From: Selaginella moellendorffii
Lineage: Eukaryota; Streptophyta; Lycopodiopsida; Selaginellales; Selaginellaceae
DNA: 64,000 nucleotides
Direction: 5' to 3'
Assembly (NCBI RefSeq): GCF_000143415.4
Contig: NW_003314324.1
Coordinates: 319,811 to 383,810 of the forward strand
In this document: piece by piece, positions 54,896-64,000 of the stretch
Layout: each line of letters starts with the position of its first letter
Position numbering within the stretch: position 1 is the stretch's first letter
Position numbers and translations under genes: made by a program
Notes under the pieces: generated by a model
What the model saw: only the letters and a program-made list of their open reading frames with translations
Databases searched by the model: none
What the model was told of the DNA's origin: nothing

Positions 54896-56500
54896 GCGTC
54901 TTGAGTTCCTCGTCGGCCGATCTTCCGGATCACCATCGCTCATCAGTGCTCCAGCAAAGGGAGTTTTTCACCAGGGATGCCTTCGCGCAGGGATCATCGC
55001 GCGCATCAGCTGCGGCGGCGGCGGCGGAGGAGGAAGCATACTATCGATCAGCGTCGTCAAATCTTTCCAGCCTTGCTTCTTCGTTCCACCATCGGCTGGA
55101 TCACCCGGAGGTTCCTCCCGCCGAGGCAGTGTTCTTGAGTCGGGATAGGCCGAGGAGCACCTTGGAGAGATCGACGAGGGCGAGTTCTAGAGTCGACTTC
55201 TCGGCGGATCGGTATCAAGAACACCACATTCCAAACTTATGGGATCAGGCATCGACTTCCAGCAAGCCCGCGGCCACGGCCTCAATCCAAGCCACTCCAT
55301 TCATCGGGTCTTCGCGGCTCCCGGAGGCCCAGCTTCTTCCTCCTCCGCTTCATCACCATCAAGCGATATCGATCCAGCACGATTTCAACGACGCGGCCTC
55401 CTCGGAGCACCATCGGAACCCATCGCCGACAAGCTGCGATATCATCGCTCCTCCCCAATACAGGATCTACAAAACGACCGCCGCCATTAACATCAACGCC
55501 ACCTCTGGCGCGAGCACCTCCACCGCCGCCACCATTACCAACACCACCAGCGCATGCAAGGAATGCGGCAACCAGGCCAAGAAGGATTGCCAGTTCCAGC
55601 GATGCCGGACGTGCTGCAAGAGCCGCTCGTTCGACTGCCAGACCCACGTCAAGAGCACTTGGGTCCCCGCGGCGCACAGGAGAAATCGAGGCGCCGCCGC
55701 GCACGCCGGCGGCGACGCGATGATCGACTCCTCCTCCTACGATCACGAATCCAGCGGGCTACCGCGATCCAAACGTGCCCGCGGTGGCGGCTTTCGGCTC
55801 GTGGGTTCCACGGCCTCGGCATCCTCCTCCGGCTCGCAGCACGACTCGGACACGCCAATCTCGGGTAAGTTTTGGGGTTTGACCGGGCTTGACCGAGCCT
55901 GATCGGGGTGTCTTACCTGCTTGACTTTCGTTGACTGGCTTCTGGGCAGCCGCATTTCCGGCCGAGGTGCGCGCGCAGGCGGTGTTTCGATGCGTAAAGT
56001 TGACCAGCGTCGAGGACGGCGAAGACGAGTACGCGTACCAGACAACGGTGAGGATCGGGGGCCATATCTTCAAGGGTGTTCTTCACGACCGAGGCATTGA
56101 AGCTGGACAACAAGACTCGTCCAGTTTCGGTGGTACTTCCACCGCGTCCCATCACCTCGTCGCCAAATCCATGGCGCCATCAGCGACTGTTAGCGCTGCG
56201 AGCGATCCAGCGCTAGCAGAAGCAGCAGCAGCAGCAGCGACAGTGGCCTCTACAGCCACATTATATGGACACGGAGGAAACGTACTCCTTGAAGGTTCTT
56301 CTAGACTCCTTTCACCAAAGAAAAATCTTCTTGGTTTTGGGTCATGGGCTTTGGATCTACGTGATTCTGGTTGCTGCAGAGATGCGAGGTGGCGTCGGAG
56401 GCACCAACTGGTGAAGTCTTGCGAGGGGAGCGAATCAATCAGTCGAATTTTTGGAGTTTTGGGTACTAGATGGAAGAACTGGATATCTTGTTTGAGGTGA
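54853..56500 (+). CDS. SHI/STY (SRS family) RING-like zinc-finger transcription factor
   Basis: Exons 54853-55864 and 55950-56500 give 521 codons (520 residues). The SRS zinc finger is at about residues 235-275: [20 protein letters not shown], then [18 protein letters not shown]. Exon 2 opens [20 protein letters not shown] and holds the IGGH domain, [20 protein letters not shown]. Both are diagnostic of SHI/STYLISH/LRP1 factors, which activate auxin-biosynthesis genes (YUCCA type) and control organ growth. The long N-terminal region is Ser/Ala/His-rich. The last 60 residues are unlike the family and further splicing there is possible, so the 3' end is unsure. The 85-bp intron contains four TTGAC words. 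Confidence 0.9.
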
Positions 56501-57028
56501 GTGATGTGAACTTCCACTCGAGAAACTCACAAACATCCTTGTCTGTGACAGGTTTATATCAGTATCATCATCTTTACCACCGATTTTTTAACTCTTTTGT
56601 ATATGTCTAGATCCAGGATTAACTGGCAGCACTAATCACCCAAGTGTAACGAGTGAATCACTCAAAGCTATGGAATCGAGCCCTCCTTCCATGCAAAGCA
56701 AAGGAGTCAATGCTTGGATCCAAAGAGAAAAAAATATATTCCATGAGTAGACGCAAAGCCATGAACGCCAATCACATCGAGCAGCGTGTCCTCATACGGA
56801 TCTTACCGTACGTCTTCTGAGGGATATCCATAATGTTGCTGGACAAGCGGCGCTGTGACGCGCAAGGGGTGGTAGGTTCTTTGGATCGACGCTACAAGCT
56901 CTCAAACTTTTAGCAATCGTCTTCTAGTCTGGTCCCTCTGCCAGGAACAGGGTCCCTCTTGATCGGTAAGTTCGCAAGATCTTGGTGGGCGATCTCTGGT
57001 ATTTGAGGAATCGAAATGTGAGCTTGCA
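56501..57028. other. Intergenic region
   Basis: No gene seen; likely 3' region of the SRS gene and 5' region of the DUF3455 gene. Confidence 0.45.
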
Positions 57029-58636
57029 ATGCAGATCCAGGGGATCATGAAGCGCGGGAGTTTGATGTTGCTGGGTCTTCTCCAGGCGGCTTTGGTGCTT
57101 TCTTTGATCCAGCACGGCCATGGCTGGGACGAGTACCTTAAACCACCGGCTGGAAACAGGCAAGAGCTTGAGTAACTCGGTTTTGGTTTTTATCGTTCTG
57201 GTTGGAACCTTGGCAGCCCTCATATGAGAGTGAAGACTTCGAATGGCCACCATAGCTACAAGTGCTCGTGCGAGAAATGGGAGCTAACCGCAGCCTCGGC
57301 CGACCTGCTCAGCACCGTCGACTCCAAAACTATAATCGGCGCCTACTCTTTCTCCAGAAACTCAAACTCCAATTCCAAGCACCAGGGAACTTGGACCTTG
57401 TTTAACAATCCAGCCGACGCCATCGAGTCTGGAGCTCGTGTGAGCGCTGTTACTGGTAAAGAAGTTCTGGAAGTTCTAGCAAAGTTCTAACTTTTCTCTT
57501 GATTCCAGCAAAGGTGATACTTTCGTATCCAATCCCCGGGAGCTTATCCGAGGCTCTCTTGCAAGTAACCTCTCACCACTTCGAGGGCCAGAGCGGGCTG
57601 GTTTCTTACATCCAGCGTCTCAAGCCGCAAGGTGGCGTGCCAATGACGAACTCGTGCCAGCGTCCTCACGAAGTGCTCAAGGTTCCATTCTACGCCGAGT
57701 ATCAGTTCTGGAGGCAAGACGTGGTGCCACCCAGCGTCCCATACTCGCTCGTCGTGCCCTCGTCCGTGAAGCCGGTCCAGAGCTTGTTTGGCGAAGGGGA
57801 GGTCCTCTACTTGTTCAACGGTGAGAGCTGGGAGCAAAGGTACGCGTTTGCGAAGCTCTACGACGTTCCCGGCGGCAAGAAGCTGGGGAGCTACTACATC
57901 AAAGCTAGAGGCGCGGGCGAGTCGTATGGAACGCACTTTTGGGATCTCTCCAATCCAAATGGCGTCCAAGTCGTGGGGAGAGTTACCATGCCTCCGGTTA
58001 GCGTCTCGAACAGCAGCCTTCCGTGGTTGACGACCACAATCACTGCTCACACGGGATCCAAGTAAGCTCTTCTTCTTCGATCTCTTCTTTCGCTTGTCAC
58101 TTTTGTTCATGGCTTTGGATTTCTTCTAGTTTGTTGCTTGAAGACTTTTGTTCATGGCTTTGGATTTCTTCTAGTTTGTTGCTTGAAGACTTTTGTTCAT
58201 GGTTTTGGATTTCTTCTAGTTTGTTGCGTGAAGACTTTTGTTCATTGTTTTGGATTTCTTCTAGTTTGTTGCGTGAAGACTTTTGTTCATTGTTTTGGAT
58301 TTCTTCTAGTTTGTTGCTTGAAGACTTTTGTTCATGGTTTTGGATTTCTCCGAGTTCTTTGTTCAGACCTAGTTTGAGTTCGTTCCTATGGTTTTTCTGG
58401 TGTGTTTTTAGACTTTACTTCGTTTCGATGTTAGTTTCCATAAGAGTAATTCCTGAGACGTTTCACAAGTTCTTTTCCTTTCATGGCCACGCAGCTCGCT
58501 CCTAAAGAACGCAAAGGCCGTGCAAATGCTGTCAACTCGAGGTGGTCTCCCCAACAAGAAGAGTCCCAGAGGCAAGCTTTCCAGAGGCCAGTTGTGGAGA
58601 GTTCCGTTCACAGCCGTCTTCTGGTTCTATGGCTGA
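57029..58636 (+). CDS. Secreted protein with two tandem DUF3455-like modules
   Basis: Exons 57029-57171, 57217-57455, 57509-58061 and 58495-58636 sum to 359 codons (358 residues). MKRGSLMLLGLLQAALVLSL (second Met) is a signal peptide ending near HGHG. Module 1: HHSYKCSCEKWELTAASADL, GTWTLFNNPADAIESGARVS, LVSYIQRLKPQGGVPMTNSC and VPFYAEYQFW. Module 2: EVLYLFNGESWEQRYAFAKL, GTHFWDLSNPNGVQVVGRV, and, only after splicing exon 4, LSTRGGLPNKK and WRVPFTAVFWFYG. The pattern Y.C..W, PtW...d.S.V.G, iqR..t.GG and VPYtA.Y.FY is that of DUF3455, known mainly from fungi and bacteria; its function is unknown. Without exon 4 the frame ends at 58065 and module 2 lacks its end. The first donor could also be a GC at 57160; GT at 57172 is preferred. 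Confidence 0.72.
58099..58355 (+). repeat. 45-bp minisatellite in intron 3 of the DUF3455 gene
   Basis: About 5.7 copies of a 45-bp unit (gacttttgttcatggctttg, gatttcttctagtttgttgc, ttgaa) with few differences between copies. Each unit carries ttcttctag, a usable 3' splice-site-like word. The open frame across it (15-residue repeats) is a by-product of the 45-bp period. Confidence 0.93.
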
Positions 58637-59699
58637 TAGCTTGCTCGCTATTTTCACTCCACTCTCGCTCGCTCCAAGAATACGATCACCTCCTGCAAGG
58701 AGATCTCCAGACAAGAATAGCACTTCACCGGATGTACAAACTACGTAAAACGAAGAAAAAAAAAACAAGAGAAAACGAAAGCAATGATATGTCACACATT
58801 CTAAGATACTTGTGAGAAGTTTGATCTGATTGACATATGGTTTTGATGGAGAAATTGATATGGACACGGAATTCGTACTGCCGCCCAGAACTTGAATGTG
58901 CTCAGAGCTGCAAACGAACGAGATTAGCAGTGCACAAAGACCAGGCGCACCACAGGAAAAGCATACAAAAAAGTGTAAGACGACGACGACGAGAGCTGGA
59001 GCTGGCAAGACGGCTTTAAATGCTCTCACTCGGCAAACACCATGCTACATATTGACCTGAAGAAATTTAAAAAAAAATACGTTTTTTTTATAAATGTAGA
59101 TAATTATTCAAATAAGAATGTTTGGAGGCAAAAGGAATGAGTCCATTTTTCCCCTTTATCTTTAAATTCCACATGGGAAAAATGGGACAGCTTCTGGGAA
59201 TTCATGAGCAAGGGGTTGGGTGGTGGCATTTATACTCGTGATTTCATTGTTGAAAGCGAGAGGTATCGACCCTTTTCCTTTAGTTTTTCATCTCTTTTTT
59301 ACGTTTTTTTCTACTAAATTCATCCCAAGATGGAGCATTTGCATGAAAATAAAGAGCAAAAAACTGGAAGAGAAGAGCAGAAAATGGAGAAAAAGATCCA
59401 CAGTGTTTAGCTTTGTGGTCGTCATGCATTGATTATATCACGGGCCGTACAAGACCAGACCGCGTTCGTACACCGCGAAGCTTGAACCCTTTATAAAACC
59501 CTGCACGTCTTTCACCTCCCCTCTCGGCATTCATTAAACGCAGTGCATCCATCCTGCGTGATCCCTGGCATATTCTCTCCCCTCCGCTTCCTCCATAGCC
59601 GCCGACTAAAGAAGCGAAGTAGACGCACTCTGCGCGAAGACAAGTGAGAGAGAAGTAGCAGCTTCTCTTTTACCTCGTTTTTGCTCCCGGGGCCTGTCC
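58637..59699. other. Intergenic region
   Basis: No gene seen. AT-rich between 59040 and 59200. The end is the promoter side of the CYP704-type gene. Confidence 0.5.
59490..59498 (+). promoter_or_regulatory. TATA box of the CYP704-type gene
   Basis: TTTATAAAA, about 210 bp before ATG 59700 and 300 bp before ATG 59790. Confidence 0.45.
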
Positions 59700-59789
59700 A
59701 TGCAGTGGTGGACACAGTCGTCATCCTTGGATCATCGCCCACGATCATCGAGCAGGATTTTTGGATTGATCATCCGGTATTGGAGTGCG

Positions 59790-61812
59790 ATGGAGATAAA
59801 CTCCAGCAGCAGCGGTAGCAGTAGCAGCAGCAGCGGTGTCGGAGACAAGAACTTCATCCAAGTGAGTGGCATCGATGCTTCTCCATCCCCTTCCTCCTCC
59901 TCGCTGTTGATGGTCATCGCCCACGGCTCCGGATCGGCGAGCTGGATGATTAGCATCGCCCTGCTGCTGGCCTGGTGGGTGTTTCTCCACAGGCTGAGAC
60001 AGCGGCATCTGGCCGGGCCCAAGACGTGGCCGCTGCTGGGCTGCATCGTGGAGCAAGCCCGCAACTTCGACAAGCTCCACGACTGGCTACTCGGCTACTT
60101 CAACAAGACGCTCACCTTCTCCGTCCCCATGGCCACCATCAACAACACCTTCACCGCGAACCCGGCCAACGTCGAGTACATCCTCAAGACCAACTTCAAC
60201 AATTTCCCCAAGGTTGATCCCAGATCCCAGCTCCCAGTTTGCTTTCGTAGTTTCTTTCTTTTGTTCATGAGGGAACAACCCATGTTTACAGGGTGACAAG
60301 CTTTGCGGGAGGTTTGAGGATCTCATGGGTCAAGGCATTTTCACCGTCGACGGCGAGAGGTGGATCCACCAGCGCAAGGTTGCCACGGCCGAGTTTGCGT
60401 CGTCCAAGCTGCGCGATTACAGCATCCACACTTTCAGGGACAAGGCGCTGCGGCTGGTCAAGGTGCTGGACTCGGCCTCGCGCTCCGGGAAGCAAGTCGA
60501 CCTCCAGGTAGAAGATCATAACTCTCTAGTGGTGAATTCACCTCTAACTCCTTGTCTGGATGCGAATTATGCGCTCTCGACCAGGATCTGTTCATGAGGC
60601 TGACACTGGACTCGATATGCACGGTCGGGTTTGGAGTTGGCGTTGGGTGCCTGTCGCCGGATCTGCCGTTTGTTCCATTCGCGGCCGCGTTCGACGAGGC
60701 AATGCGGCTCATCATCCGGAGATATGTGGACGTTTTCTGGAAGATCAAGAGGGCCGCGAGCATTGGATCGGAGGCCCGGCTCGCGCAGTGCCTCAAAGTG
60801 GTGGACAGTTTTCTCTACCAAGTTATCAACCGGAGGCGAGAGGAGATGAAGAGACTATCCTCGGAGGTATAGAACGTTACAATCGTCCAGTTCAATTCGA
60901 GCGTGAATTGCATTGATCCTTGTTTTCTCAGGCTCGAGCGGACTTGCTATCGCGATTCATGGTGCTGGAAGGCGAAGAGGCCTACACCGACAAGATGCTG
61001 AGGGACGTTGTGATGAACTTCATGGTGGCGGGGCGAGACACCACCGCGCTGACGCTCTCGTGGTTCTTCTCCGAGCTTTGCAAGCACCCGGAGGTGGCGG
61101 ACAAAATCGTCGCCGAAGTCTCCCAGGTTCTAGGAAGCAAGCAGCAGAAAATTCCCAAGATTTCCGACAGGAGCAGCAGCTTCGACTATGGACTGGAGCA
61201 GGAGATCCTGGATCTTGCGGAGCTGCTGGACTACCAGACGCTCAACAAGATGCAGTATTTGCATGCCGCTCTCACGGAAGCTCTCCGGCTCTATCCAGCA
61301 GTCCCTCTCGTAAGAACACAAACTCCTCGAGATCTCACTCACGCCAAATTTTCTCTTTGCAGGACACCAAGCAAGTTATCGAGGATGACACGCTCCCGGA
61401 TGGAACGAAAGTCCGAGCAGGCCAGTTCGTGAGCTACGTTCCATACAGCATGGGAAGATTGGAACACATATGGGGACCCGACGCTACCGAGTTCAAGCCA
61501 GAGAGGTGGCTCAACTCGAGTGGTGTCTATCAACCGCAATCTCCATACAAATTCACAACTTTCCAGGTAAACTTCTCTTCGAGAACTTTGTTGATTGTTC
61601 TCGATTATCATCTTGAACTCTTTTGTTTCCAGGCCGGGCCACGAATGTGCCTGGGAAAGGACTCGGCATATCTTCAAATGAAGATGACCACCGTGATGCT
61701 GCTCAAGCTGTTTAACTTCAGCCTGGTAGAAGGCCAGAGCCTCGACTATAGAATGATGGCAGTGCTCTACATTGCCGATGGCGTCCAAGCCAAAGTCACG
61801 AGAAGGGAGTGA
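59790..61812 (+). CDS. Cytochrome P450, CYP704-type (CYP86 clan fatty-acid hydroxylase)
   Basis: Exons 59790-60212, 60292-60507, 60585-60866, 60932-61309, 61363-61566 and 61633-61812 give 561 codons (560 residues). ATG 59700 is in frame and would add 30 residues. After a Ser-rich start, WMISIALLLAWWVFLHRL is the membrane anchor. Then GPKTWPLLGCIVEQ, the I-helix FMVAGRDTTALTLSW, ExxR in TEALRLYPAVPL, DTKQVIEDDTLPDGTKVRAG, YVPYSMGRLE, FKPERW and the heme loop FQAGPRMCLGKDSAYLQMK. VPYSMGR and AGPR.CLGKDSAYLQMK match CYP704 closely. Members such as CYP704B1 omega-hydroxylate long-chain fatty acids for sporopollenin of the pollen or spore wall; that role here is inferred. The first intron uses a GTTGAT donor. 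Confidence 0.92.
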
Positions 61813-61982
61813 AGAAAAGAGTGTGGAAGCGCTGGAGATTCTTTATTCATCCTTTAGGCCTTAGTTGCAATAACGAGATCGATGCAGCTTTGCATGCTTG
61901 TGTGCATACACCACCCTCGATAGTTCATCGGGATAAATTCTTACGCAGAGGTGCCTGAGGAATGAGAAACGAGAAAAGCTCG

Positions 61983-63470
61983 TTACTTTTGTAAGCTATC
62001 ATCGCCGAAAACCTCTTTAATTCTCTCGGCGGTGAAACGAGCAACCCATTCCGAGCCAGGCTTTGTGCAGCAAAAGTCGTGTGTGATGTCCTCGCTTTGC
62101 ACCACCGCGGTTTTTAAGCCTGGGACGTGTTCATGGACCTGATGAATAAAAAAAACTCTTATTCTAAGAAGCTAAAAGAAGAATACTCACTTGTTCCAGC
62201 AAGCTCAGGGGACCCCAATGATCGTCTATCCCAAACAAGAAGCAGACTCTCCTGTGATTCTCTCTGAGAAAGTCCCAATCGACCTCCTCTTTGAGCTGCA
62301 TGATAAGAAACAATAAACCTTGAAAACCATGACAACAAATTGCGTACCTTTGCAAACTCTGTCATCCCCATGTACGTGAAGTTGGCAACCATGGAGCTCT
62401 GAAGTCCTAGTTAAAAACTGGAGCACAGAGTGTAAGAAAGAATTTTACCCGAAGAAGGTATTTACAGGTTGTGTCGACTGCGCACGGCCCCCAGGCCCTT
62501 CCCACAACAGCCTTGACAAGCCGTCTGGAAATCCACGCTGGAGAGTGGCCCAGTAAACCTGCGAGTGAGCTCACTGTCGCACGCATCAATGAGCTCCTGT
62601 ATCGATAAAGAAGAAGGACAAGAAAAAAAGAAAAAACGAGCGTAAGAAACTATAAGAATGTCACTGACTTACACTTACTCGCAAATCGCTTTGAGCACCG
62701 CTTGTTTCAGGGAGTCCGGATTTGTTTTCAGAAAGGGGTGCAAGCCGATCACGCACTGTAGCTGGACGAAGAAAAGCATTAAAAAAGTGTGTTGTTTGTT
62801 GCAAAGATGGGAGCACACAAACCTTGTTTGGGAATCTCTTAAGGAGCTCGAGAATTATGTACGCGCCAATGGAGTGGCCGACCTTGAAAGCTCTACAGGA
62901 TCAGCAAGTGATATGAAAGCATCCTTTTTAACTTTTGAGGAGCTTACCAGGACTGTTGGGAGGTCCGAGTTTATATATCGCTCTTCCAGAAACCCAGCCT
63001 GCAAGAGAAAACTTGAGAGCTGTTGCTAGATGAGACTCAAGTCTCACCTTGTGATCAATCTGTTGCTGCAAAGAAAATTTCTTGCCTTTCTCATAGTCCT
63101 GGGAAACGAATTTGTGTCAAACACTTGAATGCGGGGAAAGTTAGATTTTTACATGAGCGGTATGCGCGATATGTCCAATGGCTGCCACAAGAGAATTCAT
63201 CAGAATGTGGAGATGGAAGTTTCAGTCACTCACCTGTGATGGAAGCTGCACCTTCAAAGTGTTTGGAGAGAGCAGCGAGATAATCCTTGTAAAAACCCAC
63301 AATGCCTGGATTCCCAGGAACAAAGACAATGTGAAGCCGAGGCATGGAATAAGGTTTGAGCTCCAGCAGCTCTGTGGCATGCCTGAAAAGCCCCAAAAGC
63401 TTTGAGGAAGGCAAACAGAGAAAGCGCTCACTGCTTACCCACAAACGCTCTCCACTCGACAGACCGCCAT
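61983..63470 (-). CDS. Lipid-droplet-associated hydrolase (LDAH/DUF2305) homologue
   Basis: Eleven exons from high to low: 63470-63439, 63382-63234, 63181-63153, 63098-63048, 62998-62948, 62882-62823, 62761-62679, 62596-62449, 62398-62348, 62295-62191, 62138-61983; 305 codons (304 residues), typical for the family. Seen: HIVFVPGNPGIVGFYKDYL, ITAIGHIAHTAH, FSLQQQIDHK, the nucleophile elbow VGHSIGAYIILELLKRFP, VIGLHPFLKTNPDSL, FGIDDHWGP (acid) and DITHDFCC (His). These are the marks of the LDAH family of alpha/beta hydrolases found on lipid droplets, whose substrate is still debated. Several exons are only 29-60 bp, yet all joins keep frame. It is tail to tail with the CYP704-type gene, stop codons 171 bp apart. 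Confidence 0.9.
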
Positions 63471-64000
63471 AACTCTGCCCTAAATTTTGGAATATTTCTG
63501 GAATATCGATTATTTACACTCAAACTTCTAGAATATAACACCAAAAATCATGGCAATAAGCATGTCACACAAAGTAAAATAATATAACTCTACAACTTTT
63601 ATTAAAACTCACTCAAAAACCTAATGTATATATGATTGTGCATGGGAGTTTATATTTTTTGTTTTGAGTTGCATCCAAAAATATTATGTATATAATCACT
63701 TTTCAATTTGCAATTATATGTATAATATTTTTGTTATGGGATATGCCATATATGCATGGGATATAACACATTAGACTACTATAGAAGATTGATGCCACAT
63801 CATCTCAAATAATATAATGTCATTGTAAGTCTAGCAAGGTTTTCTTATTTCATTTTTATGTCATTAAATGTAAATTTATGATCTTTTGATTGTGATAATT
63901 TTGCTTATCCTTTGCACATGTTTTATTCACATCTCATTCCATGTGGTTATTCTTCATTTTTCATGGTTTGGAGGCACAATGCACTAATGTAAACATGGTG
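63471..64000. other. AT-rich right end
   Basis: Probable promoter of the hydrolase gene, then AT-rich DNA without a recognisable gene or repeat. Confidence 0.5.

Noticed and set aside
58023-58505. A 160-residue frame with 15-residue repeats
   Set aside because: Produced by a 45-bp minisatellite in an intron; it starts in antiframe to the flanking exons.
1-64000. CRISPR arrays, rRNA genes, viral insertions, prokaryotic operons
   Set aside because: None seen: no regularly spaced palindromic repeats, no rRNA-like blocks, no viral gene recognised; the DNA is eukaryotic nuclear in structure.

Overview
The window is nuclear DNA of a vascular plant. Compact genes with introns mostly of 50-100 bp, a PPR gene built only of short (about 31 residue) repeats, plant-only families (TRM/LONGIFOLIA, SRS, STOP1-like, SKU5-like, B12D, CYP704, A-type P450) and GC-rich gene islands separated by AT-rich repeat deserts all fit a lycophyte such as Selaginella. 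That genus assignment is inference, not a database result. About 17 genes are supportable, most of them multi-exon; exon joins were checked by reading frame and for eight spliced genes the exon lengths sum to whole codons.

Layout. 1-1509 (-): 5' part of a TRM/LONGIFOLIA-type gene that runs off the left edge. 3817-18207: a nested segmental duplication. The left unit holds an intact PPR gene (-), an intact cytochrome P450 (+) and broken copies of both; the right unit holds broken PPR and P450 copies and an intact gene for an unrecognised protein with a U-box-like end, whose broken copy closes the left unit. The junction between units, near 11960-11972, shows microhomology. 18.3-25.4 kb: AT-rich desert. 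25381-27582 (-): ten-exon alpha/beta hydrolase. 28.1-32.7 kb: AT-rich, with a 100-base assembly gap in a microsatellite and a decayed Ty3/gypsy LTR retrotransposon (29094-31781). 33300-34316 (+): single-exon MAKR-like protein. 35831-37040 (+): cytochrome b561. 37.0-43.1 kb: second AT-rich desert, followed by relics of a PPR-like gene and of the b561 gene. 43954-44391 (+): B12D/MLRQ-like protein. 45264-45494 (-): short unrecognised gene. 45815-47207 (+): UDP-sugar transporter of the UTR1/SLC35B1 type with a KKxx tail. 49130-51500 (+): SKU5-like multicopper-oxidase relative. 52246-53844 (+): STOP1-like zinc-finger factor. 54853-56500 (+): SHI/STY (SRS) factor. 57029-58636 (+): secreted protein with two DUF3455-like modules, the second spliced across a minisatellite-bearing intron. 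59790-61812 (+): CYP704-type P450. 61983-63470 (-): lipid-droplet-associated-hydrolase-like protein of eleven small exons.

The genes do not form a pathway; order looks like ordinary plant genome organisation. The most informative parts are the PPR/P450 duplication, where shared deletions allow the order of copying to be read, the tandem DUF3455 gene, and the upstream ORFs of the two transcription-factor genes. No wholly new multi-gene system was found.
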